DNA of 64,000 nt. Source: Rhizobium binae. Lineage in GTDB: Bacteria > Pseudomonadota > Alphaproteobacteria > Rhizobiales > Rhizobiaceae. Both the position numbers and the translations under genes were made by a program. The notes under the pieces were generated by a model. That model was not told the origin of the DNA. It did no database searches and worked only from the letters and a program-made list of their open reading frames with translations. The stretch is from NCBI RefSeq assembly GCF_017357225.1, contig NZ_CP071604.1:2793001-2857000 (forward strand), given 5' to 3'. Shown one piece after another: positions 8,650-18,925 of the stretch (positions within the stretch are counted from its first letter, which is position 1; every line of letters begins with the position of its first letter).

Positions 8650-10065
8650 ATGTCGGCAATCGCAATTCTGTTTCAGGAGGCCGCCCGGCTTGCTGCCGGG
8701 TTTCGGGAAACGGCCTTTGCCCGCCATGTCCCAAGCAGCGATTACGCCGCCTCCCTTGCCGTCTTCGACGAGCCGCTTTCGGCGGCCGGCTCCGATATGC
8801 TCGATGTCATCCGGCAGCTCTCCGACGGTGCCGAACCCGGGCTACATGCAACCACTGGCCCACGCTTTTTCGGCTGGGTCATCGGCGGCTCCCATCCGGT
8901 CGGCGTCGCAGCCGATTTCCTCACCGGCGCCTGGGGCCAGAATGCCGGAAACCATGTCGCCGCTCCGGCCGCGGCTGCGGTGGAAACCATAGCGACGCGA
9001 TGGCTTCTCGATCTCCTAAAACTGCCGGCCGAAAGCTCTGTCGGCTTCGTGACCGGCGCCACAGTGGCAAATTTCACCTGCCTCGCCGCTGCCCGCGGCG
9101 AGGTACTGCGCAAGGTCGGCTGGAATGCCGATGCCGACGGCCTGTTCGACGCGCCGGCAATCACCGTGCTGATCGGCGACGACGCCCATACGACCGTCTT
9201 CTCCGCGCTTCAGTTCCTCGGTCTTGGGCATGACCGTGTGCTGCGCCTGCCCACCGACGCCATGGGCCGGATCGACCCGGCCGCACTTCCCGGTGCCCTT
9301 GACGAGGCCACCGGTCCTTTGATCGCCATTCTCCAGGCCGGTCAGATCAATACCGGCGCTTTCGACGATTTTGACAGGCTCATCCCGCCGCTGAAGGCGA
9401 AGGGCGCCTGGGTGCATGTCGACGGCGCATTTGGACTGTGGGCGCAGGCATCTGCGAAGGTGAGCCATCTCAGCCGCGGCATCGAAGGGGCCGACAGCTG
9501 GGCGACCGACGGCCATAAATGGCTGCAGACGCCCTATGATTGCGGCTATACGATCGTCCGCGACGAACTCGCCCATCGCCGCGCCATGACGATCGCCGCA
9601 AGCTACCTGCCGCTCGCCGACGAAGGTGAACGTGACCCCTCCCATTACGTGCCGGAGCTTTCGCGACGGGCACGCGGTTTTGCCACCTGGGCGATGCTGA
9701 AACATTTCGGCCGCAACGGCGTTGAAGCCCTCATCGACCAATGTTGCGCCTCGGCCCGCCTGATGGCAGACCGGCTCGCAAGCGAACCCGGCATCACCAT
9801 TCTGAACGAGGTCACGCTGAATCAGCTCATCGTCCGTTTCGGAGCCGATCGCCCGGACGACGAAAGCAACGCGCTGACGCGAAAGGCGATCGAAAAGATC
9901 CAGGCGGACGGCATCCTCTTCGCCGGCGGCGCCAAATGGCGCGGCCGCGACGTCCTGCGCCTCTCCGTCAGCAATTACCAGACGACATCGGATCAGGCGG
10001 AACTGGCGGCGGAGAGCATCATCGCTGCCTTCAGGAACGTCAGCAGTGATGCTTTCCGGCGCTAA
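8650..10065 (+). CDS. pyridoxal-phosphate-dependent decarboxylase (group II type)
   Basis: This is a 471-residue fold-type I PLP enzyme related to glutamate and aromatic-amino-acid decarboxylases. The stacking His is in GDDAHTTV (residue 180), the PLP-nitrogen Asp in HVDGAFG (residue 258), and the Schiff-base lysine in TDGHKWLQ (Lys290). The ATG at 8650 follows GGGGGATCCA; the frame runs upstream to 8497 but the added sequence is Arg-rich and unlike the family. It is 238 bp downstream of the dioxygenase on the same strand, so the two may act together on an amino-acid-derived compound; that is inference. The substrate cannot be assigned. Confidence 0.8.
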   Translation: MSAIAILFQEAARLAAGFRETAFARHVPSSDYAASLAVFDEPLSAAGSDMLDVIRQLSDGAEPGLHATTGPRFFGWVIGGSHPVGVAADFLTGAWGQNAGNHVAAPAAAAVETIATRWLLDLLKLPAESSVGFVTGATVANFTCLAAARGEVLRKVGWNADADGLFDAPAITVLIGDDAHTTVFSALQFLGLGHDRVLRLPTDAMGRIDPAALPGALDEATGPLIAILQAGQINTGAFDDFDRLIPPLKAKGAWVHVDGAFGLWAQASAKVSHLSRGIEGADSWATDGHKWLQTPYDCGYTIVRDELAHRRAMTIAASYLPLADEGERDPSHYVPELSRRARGFATWAMLKHFGRNGVEALIDQCCASARLMADRLASEPGITILNEVTLNQLIVRFGADRPDDESNALTRKAIEKIQADGILFAGGAKWRGRDVLRLSVSNYQTTSDQAELAAESIIAAFRNVSSDAFRR

Positions 10066-10101
10066 ACTGGCGGTGCGTCTGGAGGGCGGCCACCCTCGCC
10101 A

Positions 10102-10524
10102 TCATCGTCGAACGGCGACGACAGAGCTTGCGCGGTAACGCGACAGCTGAACCCGGTTGGATTGGTTGCCGCCGAACAGATAGACGTACTGTCGCCGCTG
10201 ATCGAAATGATCGAACAGGCTGACATGGAACCGCCTGCCGCTTCGGATCACCACCACATCTCCCCGTCTGGCGAAGTAGAAGAAGACCGGCTGGCCGAAG
10301 TTTTTCCAGGACACTGCCATATTTGGATTTGCCGGCGGCTGTCGCGAGGATCGTTTAGCGATGAAGGCGAGGAAGGCGCCGCACCACGACGTTCTGCGGG
10401 GATTGATGTCGAGGAAAGAGATGGAGCGTTCGTGCATGCGGTTGTATTTGGAAGCCGTACCCAACATATCGGCCTCACAGGGGATGGCAAAAAGCGTGAG
10501 GGCCATGACGAGAATAACTTTCAT
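10102..10524 (-). CDS. secreted TIGR02594/CHAP-like cysteine hydrolase
   Basis: This is a 140-residue protein with an N-terminal signal peptide (MKVILVMALTLFAIPCEA). The mature part has TSWCGAFLAF (candidate nucleophile Cys48), GDVVVI, RFHVSLFDH (candidate His100) and FGGNQSNRVQLSRY near the end. That order matches the NlpC/P60- or CHAP-related TIGR02594 family, whose members are thought to cut peptidoglycan. The mature protein should act in the periplasm. GAGAAACA precedes the ATG at 10524. It converges with the PLP decarboxylase gene. Confidence 0.65.
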   Translation of the reverse strand: MKVILVMALTLFAIPCEADMLGTASKYNRMHERSISFLDINPRRTSWCGAFLAFIAKRSSRQPPANPNMAVSWKNFGQPVFFYFARRGDVVVIRSGRRFHVSLFDHFDQRRQYVYLFGGNQSNRVQLSRYRASSVVAVRR

Positions 10525-10886
10525 TGTTTCTCACCATTGTTTGGACAATTTGGAATATCAGAAATGTGGCGAAGAAAAAATCGCGGCCGGGAACGTATAT
10601 TTGAATCGTGGCAGAATTAGAAACAATCTGTCGGGGAAATTTTCTAAATTGCGCAGACAATTCCCGAGGGATTCAAGAGCAATACTATCGCGAAGAAGTC
10701 ATCTCAAAATGTTCGGCTCACCGCAGAAGAAACCTGAATTCCGCGGCAGAATGGGCCATCGTCGACAAGCCGCGTTGGGTGACCTCGCATAGCGCCGCCA
10801 TCACCCGCGCGACTTATAGTTCCAAGAACACGGATAATACTTTCGGCGCAGACGGCAATACGTCGTCGGTTTTGAGACGTGTGAGA
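10525..10886. other. AT-rich intergenic region
   Basis: No gene is visible in 362 bp. The stretch 10530-10720 is clearly more AT-rich than its surroundings and should hold the promoter of the secreted hydrolase on the minus strand. The right end is the untranslated tail of the antiporter gene. I see no strong inverted repeat. Confidence 0.4.
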
Positions 10887-12470
10887 TCAGGCCTTGGCGG
10901 AGATCGCACTCAGTTCCTCAAGATCGAGATCCCGCTCCAGCTCGTGCAACGTCTCGTCATCAATCTCGCCGGCGCGATGGAGCCGGATGAGTTCCCGGCG
11001 TCCCGTTGCAACCGCCTCGAGGACAACATCGAAATGCGCATGAAGCGCGGGCATGTAATGCTCCGTTCTCGCGGCGTAGTCGACGATCGCTGTCGCCCGG
11101 CGCTGATATCGCTCCAGCAATTGAGGATGGATGAGCTTGCCGTCTGCGTCATAGGCCAGGTTTTGGACGATTCCGAGCTGCGCCTGCGCCAAGGCCGCTT
11201 CGGCCTGGCTCATCGTCAGGCGCGCTCTTTCCGACTGGGGTTCCGCCAGCCGCGCCCAGGCAATCACCCGTCCCAATGTCGTGCCCTGGACGAGCACCGT
11301 TCCTAGAATGACGGCGAACGACGTGACGAGGATGAAGTCGCGGCCCGGGAATGTCTCGGGCAGGCTGAGGGACAGGGCAAGTGTCACCACGCCGCGTACA
11401 CCCGCCCAGCCCAGCACGGCAGAGCCGCCGGCGCCGATTGGATGTGCGTGTTTCAAGCCGAAGGCAGCACAGAGCCTGATGACCAGATCAGAGCCGAAGA
11501 CCCAGGCAAAACGCGCGATCACGAGCGTGACGAGGATCGCCAGCATCGGCAGCCCCATCGTCGCAATCACAGTGGCGAAGCCGCCGCCGCGTTCGACCAC
11601 GTCGCGGAGCGACAGCCCGATCAGTGTGAAGACTGCTGCTTCCATCAGGAAGATCATCACGGTCCAGAACGACGTGCCGCGCATCCTCATGGCCGCTGAA
11701 AAGACGGTATGCTGGTGCCAGGAGGCGATCAGTCCGGTGGTGACGGTGGCGATGACCCCGGAAACATGCAAAAGCTCGCCGAGCAGATAGGATATCCAGG
11801 CAAGCAGCACCGTGGCGGCGATGATGAGATATTCGTCGCCGAGGCGCCGGACAAGCTTGGCCCATGTCGCGCCCACCGCCAAGCCGACAATGGCGCCGCC
11901 CAGCGCCAGCACGAAGAAATCGCCGACCGCCTCCATCGCGCTGAACGTTCCGGTCGCGGCGGCGGCAACGGCGAAACGGAAGAGAACCAGACCGCTTGCA
12001 TCATTGAGCAAGCTCTCGCCCTCGAGCAGGATCTGAAGTCGCCGGGGCAGCCTGACACGCTCCAGCACGGCGCGGGCTGAAACCGCGTCCGGCGGCGAAA
12101 CGATGGCGCCGAGCGCCGCGCAGGCGGCCCAGGGAAGTGATGGAAAGAGGAGATGGGTCGCCACCGCCACGACGGCGCAGGTGAACAACACCGCGCCGAC
12201 GGCGAGCGAGGCTATACCGATCATATGGCGCCGCAAGCGCGCCAGCGCGATGGCCCAGGCGCCATCCATCAATAGCGGCGGCAGGAAGATGACGAGCACC
12301 AGCCCGGGATCGACGGTGATCGCCGGCAGTCCGGGTACGAAGGCGAGCAAAGAGCCGCCGGCCAGCAGCGCGACGGATGGCGGCAGTCCGAGCCTGTGGG
12401 CGGCATAGTGCAGCGCGATGATCGCTAGAAACATCGCGATGACAAGCTCGAACAATTGGGTTGGTTCCAT
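10887..12470 (-). CDS. Na+/H+ (cation/proton) antiporter, CPA1 family
   Basis: This is a 527-residue integral membrane antiporter. It has about 12 hydrophobic segments in the first 400 residues, the [14 protein letters not shown] motif, the ion-binding [14 protein letters not shown] motif, and [13 protein letters not shown], all typical of NhaP/YjcE CPA1 exchangers. The C-terminal 130 residues form a charged, helical cytoplasmic tail. The ATG at 12470 is preceded by GGGCGAGGCAG; the longer frame to 12596 lacks membrane-protein character. It is divergent to kup across 215 bp, which suggests joint control of pH and K+ homeostasis. The ion (Na+, K+ or Li+) cannot be told. Confidence 0.85.
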   Translation of the reverse strand: MEPTQLFELVIAMFLAIIALHYAAHRLGLPPSVALLAGGSLLAFVPGLPAITVDPGLVLVIFLPPLLMDGAWAIALARLRRHMIGIASLAVGAVLFTCAVVAVATHLLFPSLPWAACAALGAIVSPPDAVSARAVLERVRLPRRLQILLEGESLLNDASGLVLFRFAVAAAATGTFSAMEAVGDFFVLALGGAIVGLAVGATWAKLVRRLGDEYLIIAATVLLAWISYLLGELLHVSGVIATVTTGLIASWHQHTVFSAAMRMRGTSFWTVMIFLMEAAVFTLIGLSLRDVVERGGGFATVIATMGLPMLAILVTLVIARFAWVFGSDLVIRLCAAFGLKHAHPIGAGGSAVLGWAGVRGVVTLALSLSLPETFPGRDFILVTSFAVILGTVLVQGTTLGRVIAWARLAEPQSERARLTMSQAEAALAQAQLGIVQNLAYDADGKLIHPQLLERYQRRATAIVDYAARTEHYMPALHAHFDVVLEAVATGRRELIRLHRAGEIDDETLHELERDLDLEELSAISAKA

Positions 12471-12685
12471 CTGCCTCGCCCCCGGCTCGGAAACTGAATT
12501 CGAATGCCTACAACAAAATTTCCGGGATCGAAATCGATTCATCCTGGCGGTATTCCGGGCCATCATGTGAGCCTGCATCTGGCGCCCAGCCGTCACGAAG
12601 GGGGGTGCATCGGCGCCAATTTACTTGCCGTTCTACAATGCGGCATATGTTTCTGCCTGTAGGCACGCGTCAAGAGCGGGGAACC

Positions 12686-14587
12686 ATGACTTCAACACAT
12701 GCAGGCAAGACCGTTGATGCAGGCAGCCGGAGCGGCTTTGTCGGATTGGTTATCGGCGCTGTCGGCGTCGTCTATGGCGATATAGGCACCAGCCCGCTCT
12801 ATGCCTTTCGCGAGGCATTGAGACCCTTCACGGCCGACGGTGTGCATGAAGCCGAGGTCATCGGCCTCATCTCGCTAATGATCTGGACGCTGACCATCAT
12901 CGTGACCTTCAAATATGTGCTGTTTCTTCTGCGGGCCGACAATGACGGCGAAGGCGGCACACTTTCGCTGCTCGCTCTGTTGATGAAGAAGATGGGACGC
13001 AACGTGCCCGTGCTTCTTTTCGCTGGTCTGATCGGCTCCGCGCTCTTCATTGGCGACGCGATGATCACGCCTGCCTTGTCCGTCATGTCGGCGCTCGAAG
13101 GTCTGAAGCTGGTAACTCCAACCTTTGCCGAATATGTCCCGCCGCTGTCAGCGGCAATCATGATCGTTCTCTTTGCCGCCCAGTCGAGGGGAACCGCCGC
13201 GGTCTCAGCGCTTTTCGGGCCGATAACGGTCTTGTGGTTTTTGGCCATGGCAGCCGGCGGCCTGATCCATATCGGTGACGACTGGAGAATTCTGACCGCG
13301 ATCAATCCGCTCAACGCGTTCCTGTTCCTGAGCCATGCCGGCAGTGTCGGCCTCATCGTCCTTGGCGCCGTCTTTCTGACGGTGACGGGTGCGGAGGCGC
13401 TTTACGCCGATCTCGGACACTTCGGACGCCGGCCGATCCAGATGGCGTGGTTCACGCTCGTCTTTCCTGCATTGCTCCTGAATTACCTCGGACAAGGCGC
13501 TCTCGTTCTCAGGCAACCCCAAGCGGTCACTGATCCCTTCTTCCTGATGTATCCCGATTGGGCCTTGCTGCCGGTGGTTCTCCTGGCGACGATGGCAACG
13601 ATCATTGCCAGTCAGGCGGTCATCACAGGCGCGTTTTCGCTCGCCCGTCAGGCGGTGCACCTGGGCTTTCTGCCGAGGCTGCGGATTAAGTTCACCTCGG
13701 AAACCAACACCGGCCAGATCTATGTGCCGACCGTCAATTTGCTTCTCCTGGTCGGGGTGTTGATACTGATCTTTTCCTTCCGAGATTCGGAGTCTCTTGC
13801 CACTGCCTATGGTATCTCGGTGACCGGAGCGATGGTGATCACGACCATGCTGGTTTTCCAGTTTCTACGGGCGGCCTGGGGATATTCGCTTGCGCTTGCC
13901 GCCGTCGTGCTGCTGCCGCTCTTCCTCATCGAGGTCGTATTTCTGGCAGCTAACTTGTTGAAGATTTATGATGGCGGCTGGGTTCCGGTCGCACTTGCGC
14001 TGGCGATCATGATTTTGATGTGGACCTGGACCCGCGGGCAGGCCTACCTGAAGCGACTGCGCGCCAACAATGAAATCCCACTCGATTCCTTCATCCGGTC
14101 GATCGAACGAAAATCCGACCATGCACCGGTCACCGTTCCGGGAACGGCGGTGTTTCTGACTAGCGTCCCCGATCGGACGCCGAATGTTCTGCTCCACAAC
14201 CTCAAGCACAATCATGTGCTCCACGAACAGAACGTCATCCTGACCGTTTGGACCGAAGACGAACCTTACGTCCCCGATAGCAGACGCATCAAGATCAGCC
14301 AGCTTTCGCCGCGATTTGTCCGTCTGGACCTCACCTTCGGCTTCATGGACGATCCGGATGTCACCAGGGCATTGGCTCTCTGCCGGGAGGGGGGCTTCAA
14401 GTTCGAGATCATGAAGACCTCCTTCTATCTCGGCCGCCGCAACCTCGTCAGGACGCCGAATACCGGGCTGCCCGGCTGGCAGGAACGAATCTTCATGGCG
14501 CTGGAAGGCTTTGCGATCGACCCGTCCGACTATTTCAACCTGCCTTCAAATCGCGTCGTCGAGCTCGGCGAACAGGTCGCCATCTGA
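12686..14587 (+). CDS. kup: Kup potassium uptake protein
   Basis: This is a 633-residue KUP/HAK/KT-family K+:H+ symporter of the inner membrane. The first 50 residues contain the family signature [19 protein letters not shown], followed by 12 predicted membrane segments up to about residue 460 and a cytoplasmic C-terminal domain with [11 protein letters not shown]. Length and order match rhizobial Kup proteins. The ATG at 12686 follows GCGGGGAACC; the open frame further upstream (to 12461) would overlap the divergent antiporter's start and is not used. A small hairpin follows at 14623-14644. Confidence 0.92.
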   Translation: MTSTHAGKTVDAGSRSGFVGLVIGAVGVVYGDIGTSPLYAFREALRPFTADGVHEAEVIGLISLMIWTLTIIVTFKYVLFLLRADNDGEGGTLSLLALLMKKMGRNVPVLLFAGLIGSALFIGDAMITPALSVMSALEGLKLVTPTFAEYVPPLSAAIMIVLFAAQSRGTAAVSALFGPITVLWFLAMAAGGLIHIGDDWRILTAINPLNAFLFLSHAGSVGLIVLGAVFLTVTGAEALYADLGHFGRRPIQMAWFTLVFPALLLNYLGQGALVLRQPQAVTDPFFLMYPDWALLPVVLLATMATIIASQAVITGAFSLARQAVHLGFLPRLRIKFTSETNTGQIYVPTVNLLLLVGVLILIFSFRDSESLATAYGISVTGAMVITTMLVFQFLRAAWGYSLALAAVVLLPLFLIEVVFLAANLLKIYDGGWVPVALALAIMILMWTWTRGQAYLKRLRANNEIPLDSFIRSIERKSDHAPVTVPGTAVFLTSVPDRTPNVLLHNLKHNHVLHEQNVILTVWTEDEPYVPDSRRIKISQLSPRFVRLDLTFGFMDDPDVTRALALCREGGFKFEIMKTSFYLGRRNLVRTPNTGLPGWQERIFMALEGFAIDPSDYFNLPSNRVVELGEQVAI

Positions 14588-14622
14588 GGCGTGAGGATCG
14601 TCTTGCTGAGGTCGATTATTGC

Positions 14623-14644
14623 CGGGATTTAACTCGAAATCCCG
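14623..14644. terminator. possible terminator hairpin after kup
   Basis: CGGGATTT and AAATCCCG form a perfect 8-bp stem with a 6-nt loop, 36 nt after the kup stop. There is no T-run behind it, so termination is uncertain. Confidence 0.4.
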
Positions 14645-14689
14645 ATCTACTCGCTTTACACGCTCTTCTGCGGCAAAGGAGGACAACAG

Positions 14690-15466
14690 ATGAAGAGGCG
14701 GACCCTTGTGCTTGGCGGTGCGACCATTGTTGCATCATCGGTCGCTGCGGCCGCATTCTGGCCGCGGCGACATATCGTCGTGGCCGCCAGGACATTCGAC
14801 TGGAAGGGCACTGATTTCCTCAGTGGCGGCACACGGTCTGTCGCCCTGGAAAAGCTGCCCGCGCCGCTCTTCCGGACGCGCCCGAATTGCGTCGCGACCG
14901 TCGCCCAGACCCTTGGCCCCTGCCATGTCAACGACATCCCGGCCCGCCAGGACGTCACCGAGGGAAAGCCGGGGCTGCCCTTGCGGCTGGCCGTCCGCAT
15001 TGTCCATGCAGCCGATTGCCGACCGGTCGAAAACGCAGATATCGAAATCTGGCATACCGATCACCGCGGCATCTACTCGGGCCGAGAAGCTGCGAACATG
15101 TGCACGCTCGATGATGCGGAGGCGATAAGCGGGCTTGCCTTTCGCGGCCGCCAGTTGACGGATGCGGTCGGGCAAGCAAGCTTTCTGACGATCTATCCCG
15201 GATGGTACAAGGGCCGCACGCCGCATGTTCACTGCCGCATCCTTGTCGAAGGCAAGGAACTTCTCGTCAGCCAGATCTATTTCGACGATGCGCTGAGCGA
15301 TATCGTCTATGGGGGCCATCCCGATTATCGCCAACGCCCTCCCCGCGATACGCGCAACGACGAGGACGGCCTCATCCCGCAGGACGCCGTCGATCACTTC
15401 TTCGATTTCGAAAAGCTCGACGGCGGCGCGCTTTCCGCCACGATTGCGATCGGTCTCTCCTCCTGA
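14690..15466 (+). CDS. exported intradiol ring-cleavage dioxygenase family protein
   Basis: This is a 258-residue protein related to protocatechuate 3,4-dioxygenase. The N-terminus (KRRTLVLGGATIVASSVAAAA) has twin arginines and a hydrophobic core, so Tat export is likely. The non-haem Fe(III) ligands can be placed as Tyr129 (RGIYSG), Tyr173 (YPGWYKG), His179 and His181 (PHVHCRI), in the spacing of the family. Usual family members are cytoplasmic; exported stand-alone versions of unknown substrate are common in soil bacteria. A strong AAAGGAGGACAACAG precedes the ATG. There is no catabolic cluster around it. Confidence 0.8.
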   Translation: MKRRTLVLGGATIVASSVAAAAFWPRRHIVVAARTFDWKGTDFLSGGTRSVALEKLPAPLFRTRPNCVATVAQTLGPCHVNDIPARQDVTEGKPGLPLRLAVRIVHAADCRPVENADIEIWHTDHRGIYSGREAANMCTLDDAEAISGLAFRGRQLTDAVGQASFLTIYPGWYKGRTPHVHCRILVEGKELLVSQIYFDDALSDIVYGGHPDYRQRPPRDTRNDEDGLIPQDAVDHFFDFEKLDGGALSATIAIGLSS

Positions 15467-15621
15467 GCCGATCGGAGCGACAACCTTTCCTGCATCAGCC
15501 ATGAACCAGCCCCAGGATTTCTGCGTACAAGCTCTCGACTGCAGAACCCCTGAACCGGATGATTGCCCGGTCGGCCTAAAATCCTCCTGCTCTAGCCATG
15601 CGACGATGCCCCCGGCTACCC

Positions 15622-17058
15622 TCAGTACAACAGGTCGTCTTGAAGGATGGAGACGATCGGCCCATCCGCGTGTGAATGATGCAACGGTTGAGGTTCGATC
15701 TCATGATGGGAAAGTCCGCTGCCGTTTTCCGGGCCGGCGAGATCTGCAACTTCGGTCGTATGATCGCCGTTGCCAAGGGGCAGCCCGTGCTTTTCGAAGG
15801 CCGCCTTGGCGAAATGACGCAGCAGCAAGGTTCCATCCGACACGCCGTTTTCCCCGACAGGATCGTCGTGATGGACGGCGCTCTTGTCCGATGCGGTTTT
15901 GTCAAAATTGAGTGTCGAGCCGTCATGGGATGTAAGCCCGGCATCCGCGGCGACCAGACTGTCGGCGCTTGCAAGCGTGGCTCCTTCTTCGACAATCGTA
16001 TTGTCGCTGACCGGAAAGGTGCCTGCGGCGATGATCGAGGGAGAGATGCTGTAAGGCGTGACATCGCTCGCAATGAAATTGTCGTGGAAGGATCCGGATG
16101 CCGGCCGGTCGACCTTCAGCGCCGCCTGCGTCAGGTCGTCGAAAAAGTTGCCGTAAATATCGATGTCCTCACGGATATAGGTCGTCGTGCCGGCTGCACT
16201 GACTGATACGCCCCACGCGCCGTCGTGGATATAATTGCCGGAAATATCGTAGTTGCGCGTATCGCCCTGGTCACCCAGGCCGACGGCGTAAGACCAACTG
16301 TAGCCGCCATAGCCGGAGATATCATTGTCATGGATGGCGACATTGGTGCCGGCCTGCGCGCTGATCCCGAAGCCGCCGCCGATAATCGTATTTCCCTCGA
16401 TCACCGCATCCACGGGCCGTACCAGCGTCAGCACCCCCTTTGGCGTCACCGCCCCCGTCTGATCGAGATGATTGCCGCTGATGACGATGTTGCTGCTGTC
16501 GTTTAGCTGGACAGCATCCGCCGCGGTGCCGTGGGCGTTGGTGACGGTATTGTTGAGCAAAGTGACGCCGGTGATCTTCTCGATCCAAATGCCATCGCCG
16601 TTGACGTCGTTGATCGTGCTGTTTTCGATGGTGATGTTCGAGCCGGTCCGGAAGGTGATCGAACCGGACTTGGACAATCCGGTGTGATCGACCTCGACAT
16701 TGCGCACGGTCCAATTTGAGACATAGCCGGCATAGATCGCCGCGCCTGCTGTGTCGGAAATGGTGATGTCCTCTATGACGATGTTCGACGCATAGAGGCT
16801 GTGAATGCCATCATTGGGGCTATGGATGACGGGGGCATCGCCGACGCCATAACTGCCGATGGTGATCGGGGCATCGACCGTTCCGGAATATTTCAGGTCG
16901 AGCTGGTCGTTGAACACGCTCCCGGCTGCGAGCAGTACACTGTCGCCGGGCTGCAGCTTCAGGCTTTCCACCGCCGAGAACGACGCAAAGGGTGCGTCCT
17001 CAGTCGTTCCAGCGTTCGTGTTCGCGCCCGTCACCGAATTCACATAATAAATTGTCAT
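15622..17058 (-). CDS. right-handed parallel beta-helix protein (tandem copy 1)
   Basis: This 478-residue protein starts MTIYYVNSVTGAN and has repeated short units of the type NIVIEDITISD, NITIENSTIND and VTLLNNTVTN, as in pectate-lyase-like beta-helices that bind or cut polysaccharides. It is closely similar along its length to the gene at 17435-18925, so the two arose by tandem duplication. No signal peptide is seen; in rhizobia such proteins often leave through type I (PrsDE-like) secretion, which is inference. The C-terminal 85 residues correspond to the VCBS-like domain of copy 2 but have large gaps, so that domain is probably non-functional. The ATG at 17058 follows AAGGCGAT. Confidence 0.75.
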   Translation of the reverse strand: MTIYYVNSVTGANTNAGTTEDAPFASFSAVESLKLQPGDSVLLAAGSVFNDQLDLKYSGTVDAPITIGSYGVGDAPVIHSPNDGIHSLYASNIVIEDITISDTAGAAIYAGYVSNWTVRNVEVDHTGLSKSGSITFRTGSNITIENSTINDVNGDGIWIEKITGVTLLNNTVTNAHGTAADAVQLNDSSNIVISGNHLDQTGAVTPKGVLTLVRPVDAVIEGNTIIGGGFGISAQAGTNVAIHDNDISGYGGYSWSYAVGLGDQGDTRNYDISGNYIHDGAWGVSVSAAGTTTYIREDIDIYGNFFDDLTQAALKVDRPASGSFHDNFIASDVTPYSISPSIIAAGTFPVSDNTIVEEGATLASADSLVAADAGLTSHDGSTLNFDKTASDKSAVHHDDPVGENGVSDGTLLLRHFAKAAFEKHGLPLGNGDHTTEVADLAGPENGSGLSHHEIEPQPLHHSHADGPIVSILQDDLLY

Positions 17059-17434
17059 ATCGCCTTGTTCTCGCATTGTCGCTCAGCCGTCTGAGACGGC
17101 TGCAGCGCGTGGATTGGATGCGGTTCGGGGGCTGAGGCCATCCAGAATGGCGTTCGATTGTCGTATACGGCGACTGCAGGCCGAGGGCCTGCCTCGCTCC
17201 CGAGAAGCGCCTGGCGGTGGTTACATCGTCAATAATACAACTTTGAAGAAAATGTTCCAGAAAACAACGACCGGAAGGTGAACGAACGGTAACGTGGCAT
17301 CAGGCAATTCACGTAAGGCGGTGAGCGCGCGGCGGCCGACAGCGGAGACGGCTGGGGACCGCAAAATATATCGAGGCGCCTTCCAGGCGCCTCTGCGTCA
17401 AGTCGGAGAGAAACGGGGCTGCATTGCCCGCCCC
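17059..17434. other. intergenic region between the two beta-helix genes
   Basis: The 376 bp hold the terminator of copy 2 near the right end (17373-17393) and presumably the promoter of copy 1 in the AT-rich part around 17225-17290. No further gene is supported. Confidence 0.5.
17373..17393 (-). terminator. rho-independent terminator of beta-helix copy 2
   Basis: GAGGCGCC and GGCGCCTC make a perfect 8-bp stem with a 5-nt loop. On the minus strand it is followed by GATATATTTT, a T-rich tract. It lies 41 bp beyond the stop of the minus-strand gene at 17435. Confidence 0.7.
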
Positions 17435-18925
17435 TCAGGTCAGCAAGCCATCCATATGGATGAAGACAGTCAGAGTATCCCCGTCGCTGTGCTGCGAGGT
17501 TCCATCGTTGATCCCGTAGTGGAAGGTTTCGCTCACATGTCCGTCATGAGTAGCAGGGAGCTTCGTCTCATCGAGAGTATAGGCATAGCTGCCGTCCCGG
17601 TCGACGTGGATGACGCCATACTCCCCGGTCAGCGTCAGGCCATGCTTCCCGACGCTTTCGTCCCCGAAGCGGCGAAGCGACAGAGTGCCGTTGTCTGAGC
17701 TGTCGTTTTCCAGGAGGTTGCCGCGATGGGCGTCGCCTGTATCCGTGAAGATCTTCAAATTGTCATGAACCGCGACAACCGCCGGATCCGCGACGGCGTC
17801 CGTCGTTGCCGCCTTGGTGGCGGTGGTTGTTAGCGCCGTTTCGACATTGGTGACCGTATGGTTGTTGCTGATGGAAAAGGTATGCGCGTCGACGATGGCG
17901 GGCGATATGCTGGTGGCGTTGACGCCGCTCTCGATGGTATTGTTGTAGAAAGAGCCGGATGCCGGCCGATCGACTTTCAGCGCCGACTGCGTGAGGTCGT
18001 CGAAGACGTTGTCGTGAACCTTGATGTTCGTGCGGTCATAGCTGGTGCCGCCGACGGGAGCGGTGATAACCACGCCCCACGCGCCGTCGTGGATATGGTT
18101 GCCTGAGATATTGTAATCTCGCGTATCGCCCTGATCGCCGAGACCGACGGCGAACGACCAATCGTAACCGTGAAAGCCCGATATATCATTGTCGCGGATG
18201 GCGACATTCTTGCCCGCGGGGGCGCTGATACCGAAGCCGCCGCCGGTCAGCGTATTGTCCTCAATTACGGCATTGGCGGCCCGCACCAGCGCTATCACGC
18301 CTTTCGGACTATCGGCGTGCGTCTGATCGAGATGATTGCCCTGGATCAGAATATTGCTGCTGTCGTTCACCTGGACGGCATCGGCCGTAGCCCCATGGCT
18401 GTTCGTGACCGTGTTGTTGAGAAGTTTGACGCCATCGACCTTTTCGATCCAGATGCCGTCACCTTTGACACCGGCTATCTTGCTGTCTGCGATCGTGATG
18501 TTCTTGCTGTTGCGAAACTTCACCGAACCCGCTTCTGCCGACGATCCCGCCTTGTCGACCTCGACGTGTCGGACCGTCCAGTTCGAGACATTGCCGCCAT
18601 AAATGGCCGCGCCGCCGCTATTGGATATTTTGAGATTCTCGATGACGATGTTCGAGGCGTAAAGGCTGTGAATGCCGTCACCGCCGCTATGGATGACGGG
18701 AGCGGCACCCGTGCCGTAACTGCCGATCTTGATCGGCGCGCTCTCGGTGCCGGAATATTTGATATCGAACTGCTCGTTGAAGACGCTTCCCTTGGCGAGC
18801 AGCACGCTGTCGCCCGGTTTCAGCGTCAAGGATTCCACTTTGGACAAAGTCGCAAAAGCCGAGTTCTGGCCCGTTCCGCTGTTGCGGTCGGAGCCAGTCG
18901 CTGAGTTCACATAGTAGATTGTCAT
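17435..18925 (-). CDS. right-handed parallel beta-helix protein with C-terminal VCBS-like domain (tandem copy 2)
   Basis: This 496-residue protein begins MTIYYVNSATGSD. Residues 60-360 consist of beta-helix rungs (NIVIENLKISN, NITIADSKIAG, VKLLNNTVTN and others). Residues about 400-496 form a VCBS/cadherin-like module: GNLLENDSSDNGTLSL, GEYGVIHVDRDGSYAYTL and FHYGINDGT. The same module type opens the protein at 45410-46939. Such modules occur in adhesins and surface proteins secreted by type I systems. It is probably extracellular and polysaccharide-related; catalysis is unproven. Confidence 0.78.
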   Translation of the reverse strand: MTIYYVNSATGSDRNSGTGQNSAFATLSKVESLTLKPGDSVLLAKGSVFNEQFDIKYSGTESAPIKIGSYGTGAAPVIHSGGDGIHSLYASNIVIENLKISNSGGAAIYGGNVSNWTVRHVEVDKAGSSAEAGSVKFRNSKNITIADSKIAGVKGDGIWIEKVDGVKLLNNTVTNSHGATADAVQVNDSSNILIQGNHLDQTHADSPKGVIALVRAANAVIEDNTLTGGGFGISAPAGKNVAIRDNDISGFHGYDWSFAVGLGDQGDTRDYNISGNHIHDGAWGVVITAPVGGTSYDRTNIKVHDNVFDDLTQSALKVDRPASGSFYNNTIESGVNATSISPAIVDAHTFSISNNHTVTNVETALTTTATKAATTDAVADPAVVAVHDNLKIFTDTGDAHRGNLLENDSSDNGTLSLRRFGDESVGKHGLTLTGEYGVIHVDRDGSYAYTLDETKLPATHDGHVSETFHYGINDGTSQHSDGDTLTVFIHMDGLLT

